64,000 bases of DNA from Halomonas sp. Y3 (GTDB taxonomy: Bacteria > Pseudomonadota > Gammaproteobacteria > Pseudomonadales > Halomonadaceae). Under the pieces are notes generated by a model. That model saw only the letters and a list, made by a program, of their open reading frames with translations. It was not told the DNA's origin and ran no database searches. The stretch is taken from the NCBI RefSeq assembly GCF_024137965.1, contig NZ_CP099975.1, forward strand, positions 1,426,001 to 1,490,000, in the 5' to 3' direction. The first letter of the stretch is position 1; every line of letters starts with the position of its first letter. Shown here piece after piece: positions 39,403-47,817 of the stretch. Position numbers and translations under genes: made by a program.

Positions 39403-39819
39403 TCAGTGATTCTGCTTGTGGCGCATGCTGAGGATGGCGTTGAGGACATCGCGGCGGGTGACGATGCCCACCAGGCGCTGCTGCTCCACCACCGGATAGA
39501 CCTTGGGCTTGTTCTTCAGCATCTCCTGGGCCAGGTCGGTGATGCTCTTGTTGGGCGTGACGGTGAGCACCTCGTGGCGCATCAGCTCCTTGACCAGCGG
39601 CGGCTCCTCGTTGAGATAGGTGCTCTCCAGCACCTTGCCGAGCACATCCTGCTCCGAGATGAAGCCGATCAGGTGGTCGTGCTCATCGACCACCGGGACG
39701 CCGGGCAGCCGGTGGAGCGAGAGTCCCTCGGCCAGGGTAGATACCGCCGTCTTGGCGGTCACCCGGTAGCAGTCACGGGACATGATCTCGCGAACGGTGG
39801 TGGGGGCCTTGTTGGGCAT
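39403..39819 (-). CDS. Two-CBS-domain protein
   Basis: The 138-residue protein consists of two CBS domains: EIMSRDCYRVTAKTAVSTLA through VVDEHDHLIGFISEQDV, and ELMRHEVLTVTPNKSITDLA through VVEQQRLVGIVTRRDVL. Stand-alone CBS pairs bind adenosine nucleotides and often sense energy state or regulate partner enzymes. The partner is not apparent here. Start ATG 39819 follows AAGGAGAATTGCC. Confidence 0.88.
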   Translation of the reverse strand: MPNKAPTTVREIMSRDCYRVTAKTAVSTLAEGLSLHRLPGVPVVDEHDHLIGFISEQDVLGKVLESTYLNEEPPLVKELMRHEVLTVTPNKSITDLAQEMLKNKPKVYPVVEQQRLVGIVTRRDVLNAILSMRHKQNH

Positions 39820-40004
39820 GGCAATTCTCCTTGTGCCGGTTGATCATCAGCCCGTAGCGGTTTCAGCATAGTCCACTCCCGGGCCCCGTTGAGCCTTTCG
39901 CTATCAACGCTTGGAGGTGGCGCTGCGTATGGTCGTTCTGGAACCCCCTGGCGCCTTCCTGTCTCAAAATCAAGGCCCGGTATCGATAACCCAGGAGTCT
40001 GCCT

Positions 40005-40505
40005 ATGGATGCTCGCGAGTATCGTGCCCGCAAGGGACTCGACGGCGATCGCGAACGTGAACGCCCCACCACCCTCGAAGAGAAGGCCTGGGCGCGCGCT
40101 CGGGAGTCGGGCGACCACCGCCCCCGGGCCGGGACGCCCCACGACTGGGAGGAGTGGGAGCGCTACCACGACGAGCTGGCCGAGGATGCTGACTCCCTGG
40201 AGCAGAAGATTAACCACGAGGCGCATCAGCGCTTTCTCGAGCATCGGGCCCGGGAGCAGGAAGCGCAGAAGAGCGTGAAACAGTTCGACCCGGGCGCCCC
40301 GGCGGAGGCTTCGTTTTCGCCGGCCGAGCCCGTTCCCGCCGGTGCACCCCGTACCGCCCTGCTGGCGCTTGCCGTGCTGATGCCGCCGCTGGCCGTGGGG
40401 CTGTCTCGGGCGCCGGCACGCCGCGTCGGGCTTAGCCTGCTGTTGACGCTGCTGGGGTGGCTGCCGGGGGTGATCCACGCCCTGCGCCTGGTCGCTCGGC
40501 GCTGA
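40005..40505 (+). CDS. YqaE/Pmp3 family membrane protein with long charged N-terminal extension
   Basis: The last 50 residues (ALLALAVLMPPLAVGLSRAP then SLLLTLLGWLPGVIHALRLV) match the Pmp3/YqaE family of tiny two-helix stress-membrane proteins, including the PPLAV and LLTLLGWLPGVIHA signatures. Usual Pmp3 proteins have 50-60 residues. Here an extra 110 charged residues (DREREYRARKG-like, DWEEWERYHDELAEDADSLE) precede it, probably cytoplasmic and partly coiled. ATG at 40005 follows AGGAGTCTGCCT. Pmp3 proteins protect membrane potential under salt or cold stress, plausible for a halophile. Confidence 0.8.
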   Translation: MDAREYRARKGLDGDRERERPTTLEEKAWARARESGDHRPRAGTPHDWEEWERYHDELAEDADSLEQKINHEAHQRFLEHRAREQEAQKSVKQFDPGAPAEASFSPAEPVPAGAPRTALLALAVLMPPLAVGLSRAPARRVGLSLLLTLLGWLPGVIHALRLVARR

Positions 40506-40523
40506 GGTAGCGGTTCGCCGGGG

Positions 40524-40551
40524 TTGGCAGAGGCGTCCACTGGCGTATAAT
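40524..40551 (+). promoter_or_regulatory. Promoter of the DMT transporter gene
   Basis: TTGGCA (40524-40529) and a perfect TATAAT (40546-40551) with 16-base spacing. The predicted start near 40558 leaves a 27-base leader to the GTG at 40585. Confidence 0.75.
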
Positions 40552-40584
40552 CGCCGTCAACTCAAAATATCAATGAGGTTGACC

Positions 40585-41454
40585 GTGGGCTATCTCGTCG
40601 GCGTCACCGTACTCTGGGCCTTCTCCTTCTCGCTGATCGGCGTCTATCTGGCCGGCCAGGTGGACAGCTACTTCGCCGTCGCCCTGCGCGTGGCCCTGGC
40701 CGCACTGGTCTTCCTGCCCTTCCTGCGCCCCGGCCTGCTGCGCGGGCGCCAGCGCCTGGTGCTGATGGGGCTGGGCGCCGTGCAGCTGGGGCTGATGTAT
40801 ATCTTCTTCTACCAGTCCTTCCTGCTGCTCTCGGTGCCGGAAGTGCTGCTCTTCACCATCTTCACGCCGCTCTACATCACCCTGCTCGATGATGCCCTGT
40901 TTGGGCGCTTCACCCCCTTCTACCTGCTGACAGCGGCGCTGGCCGTGGTGGGAGCCGGAGTGATCCGCTACGATGGCCTCGACGGCGGCTTCCTGCTCGG
41001 CTTCCTGGTGGTGCAGGGGGCCAACCTCTGCTTCGCCCTGGGCCAGGTGGGCTACCGGCGGCTCTCGGATGAGCTTCCCGCCTCGCTGCCCCGCCACAGC
41101 GTCTTCGCCTGGTTCTACCTGGGGGCCTTGGCCGTGGCCCTGCCCGCCTTTGCCCTGCTGGGCAATGCCAGCGCGCTGCCGACGACCGGGGTGCAGTGGG
41201 GCGTGCTGCTCTGGCTGGGGCTGGTGGCCTCGGGCGTCGGCTACTTCCTCTGGAACCTGGGGGCGACCCGGGTGGACGCCGGGGCGCTGGCGATCATGAA
41301 CAACGCCCTGATCCCCGCCGGCCTGCTGGTCAACCTGGTGATCTGGAACCGTGACGCCGACCTCGGGCGCCTGGCGCTGGGCGGGGCGATCATCGCCGGT
41401 TCCCTGTGGCTCAACGAGTGGTGGGTGAAGCGCCGCGCGGCCTTGGCCGCCTGA
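40585..41454 (+). CDS. EamA/DMT family transporter
   Basis: The 289-residue protein has ten transmembrane helices in two EamA halves. Landmarks are VLWAFSFSLIGVYLAGQVD, LGAVQLGLMYIFFYQSFLL, VPEVLLFTIFTPLYITLLDD and, in the second half, YFLWNLGATRVDAGALAIMN. It resembles the carboxylate/amino acid/amine transporter group. I prefer a GTG start at 40585 because GAGG lies six bases upstream. The ATG at 40573 has no ribosome-binding site. The substrate and direction cannot be read from sequence. Confidence 0.82.
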   Translation: MGYLVGVTVLWAFSFSLIGVYLAGQVDSYFAVALRVALAALVFLPFLRPGLLRGRQRLVLMGLGAVQLGLMYIFFYQSFLLLSVPEVLLFTIFTPLYITLLDDALFGRFTPFYLLTAALAVVGAGVIRYDGLDGGFLLGFLVVQGANLCFALGQVGYRRLSDELPASLPRHSVFAWFYLGALAVALPAFALLGNASALPTTGVQWGVLLWLGLVASGVGYFLWNLGATRVDAGALAIMNNALIPAGLLVNLVIWNRDADLGRLALGGAIIAGSLWLNEWWVKRRAALAA

Positions 41455-41528
41455 GGCGCGACGCGGCCCGTTTGCCGGGGGGCTGGGCAGTGGCCATAAT
41501 GGGCCGCTGCAATGCGAGAGGCCCCTGC

Positions 41529-42449
41529 ATGCCATCCGAACAGAGCTCTTCCCCGGAACGCGACGCCAAGACGTCCTTCCGTACCATCGGTCTGATTGGC
41601 CGCCTTGGCAGCACCAAGGTGGTCGACACCCTCAAGCGCCTGATCCGCTTCCTGGACGGGCGCGGCCACCATGTCATCATCGAGGATCGCACCGCCACGG
41701 TGCTCCTCGACCACGGCCACGTGGAGTCGAGCCGGCGCATGCTCGGCCAGCTCTGCGACCTGGTGATCGTGGTGGGGGGCGACGGCAGCCTGCTGGGGGC
41801 GGCCCGCACCCTCTGCCACAGCGGCACCCTGGTACTGGGCGTCAACCGCGGTCGGCTGGGCTTTCTCACCGATATCTCCCCGGATGAACTGGAGGCTCGG
41901 GTAGGCGAGGTGCTCGACGGCCACTACGAGGTGGAGGAGCGCTTCCTCCTCGACGCCGAGCTCTATCGCGACGGCACCCTGATGGGCAGCGGCGACGCCC
42001 TGAACGAGGTGGTGCTGCACCCCGGCAAGGCGGTGCGGATGATCGAGTTCGAGCTCTTCATCGACGGCCAGTTTGTCTACAGCCAGCGCAGCGACGGCCT
42101 GATCATCGCCACGCCCACCGGTTCCACCGCCTATTCGCTCTCCGGCGGCGGCCCCATCATGCACCCCAAGCTCGACGTGGTGACCCTGGTCCCGATGTTC
42201 CCCCACACCCTCTCCAGTCGGCCCATCGTCATCGACGCCGCCAGCGAGATCCGTATCCACATCGGCGAGACCAACCAGACCTACCCGCATATCAGCTGCG
42301 ACGGCCAGACCCGCGCGGTGGCCAAGCCCGACGATGTCCTGGTGATCCGCCGCAAGCCCCAGTGCGTCCAGCTGGTGCATCCGCTGGGACACAACTTCTT
42401 CGAGGTCCTGCGCAGCAAGCTGGGCTGGAGCAATCGCCTGGGAGACTGA
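41529..42449 (+). CDS. nadK: NAD kinase
   Basis: The 306-residue enzyme phosphorylates NAD to NADP. The active-site GGDGS lies near residue 84 (VIVVGGDGSLLGAAR), followed by NRGRLGFLTDI, LNEVVLH and the NAD-binding TPTGSTAYSLSGGGP near 197. Length is slightly above E. coli NadK (292). The metallophosphoesterase gene starts one base after its stop, so the two are cotranslated. Confidence 0.95.
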   Translation: MPSEQSSSPERDAKTSFRTIGLIGRLGSTKVVDTLKRLIRFLDGRGHHVIIEDRTATVLLDHGHVESSRRMLGQLCDLVIVVGGDGSLLGAARTLCHSGTLVLGVNRGRLGFLTDISPDELEARVGEVLDGHYEVEERFLLDAELYRDGTLMGSGDALNEVVLHPGKAVRMIEFELFIDGQFVYSQRSDGLIIATPTGSTAYSLSGGGPIMHPKLDVVTLVPMFPHTLSSRPIVIDAASEIRIHIGETNQTYPHISCDGQTRAVAKPDDVLVIRRKPQCVQLVHPLGHNFFEVLRSKLGWSNRLGD

Positions 42450-42450
42450 T

Positions 42451-43455
42451 GTGAGAACGCAGGCGAGATTCGAAGGCTACGACCTGATCGGCGACGTGCA
42501 CGGCTGCGGCGCCACCCTGGCCGCGCTGCTGGAGAAACTGGGCTACCACCAGCGGGGCGGCGTCTACCGCCACCCCAGGCGCAGGGTCATCTTTCTCGGC
42601 GACCTGATCGACCGCGGTCCGCGCATTCGGCTGGCGGTGCAGATCGCCCGGCGCATGGTGGAGGAGGGCGAGGCGCATATCGTCATGGGCAACCATGAGT
42701 ACAACGCCCTGGCCTACTGCCATCGCGCCCCGGCGGGAATTGGCCGGGAGTGGCTGCGCGAGCACACGCCGCGCAACAACCGCATCATCAACGAGACCCT
42801 GGAGCAGTATCGCGACCACCCCCAGGAGTGGGAGGAGGCGCTGGCCTGGTTCCTGGAGATCCCGCTCTTTCTGGAGCGCGACGGCCTGCGGGTGGTGCAC
42901 GCCTGCTGGGACCAGCCGCTGATCGACGACCTGCGCAGCCGCCATCCGGATGCCTGCATGGACGAGGCCTTCCTGGTGGAGTCCACGGCGCCGGGTACCC
43001 GGGCCTTCGAGATCCTCGATCGTCTCACCCGGGGCACCCAGATGCCCCTGCCGCTGGGCACCGAGATCCACTCCGGCGACGGCTTCACCCGGCGCAGCTT
43101 CCGCACCCACTTCTGGGCGCAGTCACCGCAGACCTGGGGCGACGTGGTGTTCCAGCCCGACAACCTGCCCGGGGACCTGGAGCTGCGCCCGCTCTCTGCC
43201 GAGGATCGCCAACGGTTGGCCTTCTACGGGCCGGACGAGCCGCCGCTCTTCATCGGGCACTACTGGTGCGAGGGGATTCCGGCGCTGCCGGCGCCCAACG
43301 TTGCCTGCCTGGACTACAGCGCGGTGAAGTTCGGCCGCCTGGTGGCCTACCGCTGGAGCGGCGAGCGCCAGCTCAACGCGGACCACTTCGTCTGGCTGCG
43401 GGTCCCCCGGGAGGAGCAGGTGCGCCCGCGCCCCTGGGAGATCAGCTTCGAATGA
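42451..43455 (+). CDS. Calcineurin-type metallophosphoesterase (PrpE/ApaH-like)
   Basis: The 334-residue protein has the metallophosphoesterase motifs in order: GDVHG (residues 14-18), GDLIDRG (near 51), GNHE (near 79), and a late histidine GHYW near 270. The layout resembles symmetrical diadenosine tetraphosphatase-type and serine/threonine phosphatase-like enzymes of the PrpE group. The GTG start at 42451 has GGGAG upstream and follows nadK by one base. Coupling to nadK suggests a nucleotide-related substrate. That is inference. Confidence 0.82.
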   Translation: MRTQARFEGYDLIGDVHGCGATLAALLEKLGYHQRGGVYRHPRRRVIFLGDLIDRGPRIRLAVQIARRMVEEGEAHIVMGNHEYNALAYCHRAPAGIGREWLREHTPRNNRIINETLEQYRDHPQEWEEALAWFLEIPLFLERDGLRVVHACWDQPLIDDLRSRHPDACMDEAFLVESTAPGTRAFEILDRLTRGTQMPLPLGTEIHSGDGFTRRSFRTHFWAQSPQTWGDVVFQPDNLPGDLELRPLSAEDRQRLAFYGPDEPPLFIGHYWCEGIPALPAPNVACLDYSAVKFGRLVAYRWSGERQLNADHFVWLRVPREEQVRPRPWEISFE

Positions 43456-43490
43456 CGTTTTTACATGACACAAAACTTTACAATATTTTT

Positions 43491-43591
43491 TGCTCGGTGC
43501 CGTGAACTCCTGGCGCCGACCGCCATCAGAGTAGGTGTTCCCTTGAATGATCCCTTGCTCTTATCCGGCGGCCCCCTCCGCCGGATTTTTT
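43491..43591 (+). ncRNA. Candidate small RNA between phosphoesterase and rhomboid genes
   Basis: A -10-like TACAAT lies at 43479-43484. No convincing -35 is seen. From about 43491 the sequence has a hairpin (GGTGCC-N10-GGCGCC, 43496-43517), an unpaired stretch holding two copies of TCCCTTG (43539-43545 and 43551-43557, 12 bases apart) and a perfect 9-bp terminator stem (43563-43571 with 43578-43586) followed by TTTTTT. A 5' hairpin, C-rich seeds complementary to Shine-Dalgarno sequence and a 3' terminator is the usual small-RNA layout. It could instead be the phosphoesterase terminator region. Confidence 0.5.
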
Positions 43592-43637
43592 ATGCGCGCT
43601 CCCCGGTCCCGCCCACCCACGCGCACAAGGAGGCGCC

Positions 43638-44501
43638 ATGTACCGCGTGATCCAGCTGCCCCCCGATGCCGATACCCGCGAGCTGCGCCGTGCCCTCTGG
43701 GCCCACCGTATCGGCCACCGCATCACCGAGGATGACGAGGGCCAGACCCTCTGGCTGGCGGATCCCCGCCAGCAGGCAGAGATGATGCGGCTGCTGGCCC
43801 AGTGGCAGAGCGGCGAGCCGCTGATGCCTGCCCGGGGCCGCACGCGGCGCACCGCCGGGCCGGCGTCCGGCTCGCTGACCCGGGCACTTCGCCAGGCCCC
43901 CGTCACCGCGGCCACCCTGGGGCTCTGCCTGCTGGTGTTCGCCGCCATGGCCGTGTTCGGCGATCTGGTCATTGCCCTGCTGGCCATCGTGCCCCTGGGC
44001 GTCGCCCCCGGCGGCACCCTGGCCGTGGGCAGCCTGGTCGAGGCGCTGCTGGCCGGCCAGATCTGGCGCCCGCTCTCGCCGGCCTTTCTGCACTTCGGCT
44101 GGATGCACCTGATCTTCAACATGCTGTGGCTCTGGTACTTCGGCCGCCAGGTGGAGGCGCTGCAGGGCAGCGGGCGCATGCTGCTGATCCTGCTCGCCGC
44201 CGGCGTGGGTGCCAACCTGGCCCAGTACGCCGCCGGTACCGTGCTCTTCGGCGGCATGTCCGGCGTCGATTTCGCCCTGCTCGGCTACGTCTGGCTGATG
44301 TCGCGGCGGGCCCCCGGCAGCGGCTTCTTCGTGCCCCAGATGCTGGTGGTCTTCATGCTCGGCTGGATGGTCTTCACCATGACCGACATGGCCGGCGCCG
44401 TGGGCTTCGGCAACGTGGCCAACGAGGCGCACCTGGGGGGGCTGGTCGTGGGCCTGGCCCTGGGCTGGTACTATTCCGGGCGAGCACGCCGTCACCATTG
44501 A
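43638..44501 (+). CDS. glpG: Rhomboid family intramembrane serine protease (GlpG-like)
   Basis: The 287-residue protein has a cytoplasmic GlpG-type N-terminal domain (about 1-75) and six transmembrane helices. Helix 2 has FLHFGWMHLIFNMLWLW, the catalytic serine is in GGMSGVDFALLGY near residue 208 and the catalytic histidine in NEAHLGGLVVGLALG near 263. The AGGAGG site lies just before ATG 43638. Rhomboids cut substrate helices within the membrane. A DUF1315 gene follows after 11 bases. Confidence 0.92.
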   Translation: MYRVIQLPPDADTRELRRALWAHRIGHRITEDDEGQTLWLADPRQQAEMMRLLAQWQSGEPLMPARGRTRRTAGPASGSLTRALRQAPVTAATLGLCLLVFAAMAVFGDLVIALLAIVPLGVAPGGTLAVGSLVEALLAGQIWRPLSPAFLHFGWMHLIFNMLWLWYFGRQVEALQGSGRMLLILLAAGVGANLAQYAAGTVLFGGMSGVDFALLGYVWLMSRRAPGSGFFVPQMLVVFMLGWMVFTMTDMAGAVGFGNVANEAHLGGLVVGLALGWYYSGRARRHH

Positions 44502-44512
44502 GAGAGTTTCCG

Positions 44513-44797
44513 ATGAGCGATATGACCTTCGAGCGCATGATCCAGCAGATGACCCCGGCCATCTACCAGAGCCTCAAGCAGGCGGTGGAGCTGCGCAAGT
44601 GGCCGGACGGCCGCCTGCTGACCCGGGAGCAGACCGAGCTCTGCATGGAGGCGGTGATGCGCTACGAGTTCGAGAATAACGTCCCCGAGGAGCAGCGGGT
44701 GGGCTACCTGCAGCAGCGCACCTGCGGCGGGGCCAGCAGCGGCGCCGGCGTGGACCCGGCACTGGCGGGGCTTGCCAAGGACGCCGGCCGTGACTGA
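44513..44797 (+). CDS. DUF1315 (YeaC) family protein
   Basis: The 94-residue protein starts MSDMTFERMIQQMTPAIYQS and continues with LKQAVELRKWPDGRLLTREQ, the recognisable YeaC/DUF1315 core, ending with a flexible glycine- and alanine-rich tail. Function is unknown. The stop overlaps the GTG start of the next gene. Confidence 0.82.
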   Translation: MSDMTFERMIQQMTPAIYQSLKQAVELRKWPDGRLLTREQTELCMEAVMRYEFENNVPEEQRVGYLQQRTCGGASSGAGVDPALAGLAKDAGRD

Positions 44798-45641
44798 CGC
44801 CATCGCCGCGGCCGCCGAGGTCACCGGCTGCCTGACCAAGATGGCCATCGCGCCGGGGCAGGGCGGTGAGCCCGCCCGCTATACCCTGCGCGCCGGCGAG
44901 GCGCGCCTCGAGCTCAACGAGCGCCTGGGGCGGCCGCTTTCGCTTGCCTGGAGCGGTGCCATCGCCTGCACCCACTGCGGCCGGGCCACCAAGAAGAGCT
45001 TCGCCCAGGGCCACTGCTACCCCTGCTTCAAGAAGCTCGCCCAGTGCGACACCTGCATCATGAAGCCGGAAACCTGCCACTTCTTCGCCGGCACCTGCCG
45101 CGAGCCCGAGTGGGGCGAGCGCCACTGCTTCCAGCCCCATATCGTCTATCTGGCCAACGCCTCCGGCCTCAAGGTCGGCATCACCCGAGGCACCCAGGTC
45201 CCGACCCGCTGGCTCGACCAGGGCGCCGTGCAGGCGCTGCCCATGTTCGAGGTGGATACCCGCCAGCAGTCGGGCTTCGTGGAGACGCTGTTCAAGGAGG
45301 AGGTCTCCGACCGCACCAACTGGCGGGCCATGCTCAAGGGTGACACCGCCGAGCTGGACCTGCCCGCCGAGCGCGACCGCCTGCTGGCGCGCCTGGAGGG
45401 CGGCCTGGCCAACCTGCGCGAGCGTTTCGGGGAAGACGCCATCCGCCTGCTCGACGCGCCGCCGGTGGCCCTGGACTACCCGGTGCTCGAATACCCCACC
45501 AAGGTGGTCTCCCACAACCTCGACAAGACCCCCGAGATCGGCGGTACCCTGCTCGGCCTCAAGGGGCAGTACCTGATCCTCGATACCGGCGTGATCAACC
45601 TGCGCAAGTACACCGGCTACGAGGTCCGGGTCGCCGCCTGA
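44790..45641 (+). CDS. DUF2797 family protein with zinc-binding cysteines
   Basis: The 283-residue protein has a cysteine-rich segment: CTHCG, then C-x2-C in CYPCF, CDTC, ETCHF and HCFQPH, enough for two zinc sites. It is followed by HIVYLANASGLKVGIT and RWLDQGA, which look like the first strands of a GIY-YIG nuclease fold (strand, K-x-G-I-T, R-x2-Q-G). This is the DUF2797 layout. A nuclease or nucleic-acid role is plausible but unproven. The GTG at 44790 overlaps the DUF1315 stop by eight bases. Confidence 0.8.
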   Translation: MTDAIAAAAEVTGCLTKMAIAPGQGGEPARYTLRAGEARLELNERLGRPLSLAWSGAIACTHCGRATKKSFAQGHCYPCFKKLAQCDTCIMKPETCHFFAGTCREPEWGERHCFQPHIVYLANASGLKVGITRGTQVPTRWLDQGAVQALPMFEVDTRQQSGFVETLFKEEVSDRTNWRAMLKGDTAELDLPAERDRLLARLEGGLANLRERFGEDAIRLLDAPPVALDYPVLEYPTKVVSHNLDKTPEIGGTLLGLKGQYLILDTGVINLRKYTGYEVRVAA

Positions 45642-45696
45642 GCCCTCGGCTATCCTGTCGGCAGGGCCGGTTTGGACGGCCGAGAGGAGAATGACC

Positions 45697-46695
45697 ATGA
45701 CCGAGACCATGCGCGCCATGCGCCTGCACGCCCCGGGTCAGCCTCTGGTGCTGGAGGAGGTGCCGAGGCCCGCGCCCGGCCCAGGGGAGCTTCAGCTGCG
45801 GGTGCTGGCCTGCGGGGTCTGCCGCACCGACCTCCACGTGGTGGATGGCGAACTGCCCGACCCGCGTCTGCCCCTGGTGCCCGGCCACGAGATCATCGGC
45901 GAGGTCACCGCCCTGGGGGAGGGAGTGACCGGGGTGGCGCTGGGTGAGCGCCTCGGCGTGCCCTGGCTGGGCTGGACCTGCGGCGAGTGTGCCCCCTGCC
46001 TTCGCGGCGAGGAGAACCTCTGCGAGCGGGCCGAGTTCACCGGCTACACCCGGGGCGGCGGATACGCGGAATACTGCGTGGCCGACGCCCGCTACGCTTT
46101 TCCCGTCCAGGGCGACGACGCCCAGGCGAGTGCACCCCTGCTCTGCGCCGGGCTGATCGGCTACCGCACCTGGCGCCTGGCCGGCGGCGAGGCCCCACGG
46201 CGGCTCGGCATCTACGGCTTCGGTGCCGCCGCCCATATCCTGATCCAGCTGGCGCTGGCCCGCGGCCAGCGGGTCTTCGCCTTCACCCGTCCCGGCGACG
46301 CCGAGGCCCAGGCCTTCGCCCGGCGGCTCGGCGCCGAGTGGGCCGGGGGCAGCGACGAGGCGCCGCCGGAGGCGCTGGATGCGGCCCTGCTCTTCGCCCC
46401 GGTGGGGGAGCTGGTCCCCGCGGCGCTCTCCCATGTGCGCCCCGGCGGCACCGTGGTCTCCGGCGGCATCCACATGTCGGACATTCCGAGCTTCCCCTAC
46501 CGGCTGCTCTGGGAGGAGCGCTCGGTGAAGTCGGTGGCCAACCTCACCCGCCGGGACGGCGAGGCGTTCCTGGCCCTGGCGCCGCAGGTGCCGATCCGCA
46601 CCGAGACCCGCGCCTACCCCCTGGATCAGGCCAACCGCGCCCTCGATGACCTCCGCGAGGGGAGGCTCTCCGGTGCCGCGGTGCTGATCCCCTGA
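45697..46695 (+). CDS. Zinc-dependent alcohol dehydrogenase family protein
   Basis: The 332-residue medium-chain dehydrogenase has ACGVCRTDLHVVDGE (catalytic zinc cysteine), PLVPGHEIIGEV (zinc histidine), the structural zinc loop CGECAPCLRGEENLC and the NAD-binding GIYGFGAAAHILIQLAL (G-F-G-A-A in place of G-x-G-x-x-G). Start chosen at ATG 45697, seven bases after AGGAG. The ATG at 45691 is too close to it. Substrate is unknown. It is transcribed toward the cobalamin island but separated by 63 bases. Confidence 0.85.
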   Translation: MTETMRAMRLHAPGQPLVLEEVPRPAPGPGELQLRVLACGVCRTDLHVVDGELPDPRLPLVPGHEIIGEVTALGEGVTGVALGERLGVPWLGWTCGECAPCLRGEENLCERAEFTGYTRGGGYAEYCVADARYAFPVQGDDAQASAPLLCAGLIGYRTWRLAGGEAPRRLGIYGFGAAAHILIQLALARGQRVFAFTRPGDAEAQAFARRLGAEWAGGSDEAPPEALDAALLFAPVGELVPAALSHVRPGGTVVSGGIHMSDIPSFPYRLLWEERSVKSVANLTRRDGEAFLALAPQVPIRTETRAYPLDQANRALDDLREGRLSGAAVLIP

Positions 46696-46758
46696 CCTTT
46701 CCGCCAACTCTGCTAAGATGGCCGGCCCCTTCGCCTGCCGATCCAAGGAGTGGCCTGC

Positions 46759-47817
46759 GTGAGCGTCATCCCCGATTTCCTGCCTTCTCTCGATAGCCTG
46801 GCGGCCCAGCAGGCCGCGCAGCGCCTGGACCGCCTGACCAAGCCGCCGGGCAGCCTGGGCCGCCTGGAGAGACTCGCCGTGGAGCTGGCCGCCATTCAGG
46901 GCCAGGCGCTGCCGCAGGTTTCGCCACCGGCCATGCTGGTGTTCGCCGCGGACCACGGCGTGGCCGCCGAGGGCGTCTCCGCCTTTCCTGCCGAGGTGAC
47001 CGCCCAGATGGTGGCCAATTTCGCCGCCGGCGGGGCCGCCATCAACGTCTTTGCCCGCCAGCATGGGGCCCATCTCGAGGTGATCGACGTGGGCGTGGCC
47101 ACCCCCCTGCCCGAGGGCACGGCCGACTCCCCGCGGCTGATCGACGAGCGGGTTCGCCTCGGCACGGCCAATATGCTGAACGAGGACGCCATGAGCCGCG
47201 ACGAGGCGCTGGCGGCGATGGCCGCGGGTCGGCGCGCCGCCGAGCGGGCCGCGGCGGCGGGGTGCCGCAGCCTGATCGTCGGCGAGATGGGTATCGCCAA
47301 CACCACCGCCAGCAGCGCCCTGCTGGCCGCCCTGACCGGTGCGTCGGTCGAGGGGCTGGTGGGCCCCGGTACCGGCCTGGACGCGGCGGGTCTGGCCCAC
47401 AAGCGCGACGTGATCGAGCGTACCCTGGCCGCGCGGCGCCCCGACCCGGCGGACCCGCTGGAGGCCCTGGCCAGGGTGGGCGGCCTGGAGATTGCCGCCA
47501 TGGCGGGGGCCTTCCTGGGCGGTGCGACCCACCGCCTGCCGCTGATCGTCGATGGCTTTATCGCCACGGTGGCGGCGCTGGTGGCCTGCCGGCTGCGGCC
47601 GAGCCTGCGCGACTACCTGCTCTTCGGTCACCGCTCCCGGGAGCCTGGCCATGAGGGGGCCCTGGCCGCCCTGGAGGCCCGCCCGCTGGTCGACTTCGAG
47701 CTGCGCCTGGGCGAGGGCACCGGGGCGGCGCTGGCCTTTCCGCTGCTCGACTCGGCCTGCCGCCTGCTGGCGGAGATGGCCACCTTCGACGATATCGGCA
47801 TCGACCCCGCCCCATGA
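46759..47817 (+). CDS. cobT: Nicotinate-nucleotide-dimethylbenzimidazole phosphoribosyltransferase CobT
   Basis: The 352-residue enzyme activates the lower ligand by moving phosphoribose from nicotinate mononucleotide to dimethylbenzimidazole. Landmarks are LTKPPGSLGRLE, FAADHGVAAEGVSAFP, GEMGIANTT, LVGPGTGLD and the catalytic glutamate in RLGEGTGAALAF. The GTG start at 46759 has AAGGAG eight bases upstream. The GTG at 46750 is too close to it. It opens the first cobalamin block, which continues without gaps to 52945. Confidence 0.95.
   Translation: MSVIPDFLPSLDSLAAQQAAQRLDRLTKPPGSLGRLERLAVELAAIQGQALPQVSPPAMLVFAADHGVAAEGVSAFPAEVTAQMVANFAAGGAAINVFARQHGAHLEVIDVGVATPLPEGTADSPRLIDERVRLGTANMLNEDAMSRDEALAAMAAGRRAAERAAAAGCRSLIVGEMGIANTTASSALLAALTGASVEGLVGPGTGLDAAGLAHKRDVIERTLAARRPDPADPLEALARVGGLEIAAMAGAFLGGATHRLPLIVDGFIATVAALVACRLRPSLRDYLLFGHRSREPGHEGALAALEARPLVDFELRLGEGTGAALAFPLLDSACRLLAEMATFDDIGIDPAP

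Noticed and set aside
43465-43650. A 61-codon open frame in the small-RNA region
   Set aside because: It runs through the terminator hairpin and into glpG without a ribosome-binding site, and the translation has no recognisable feature.
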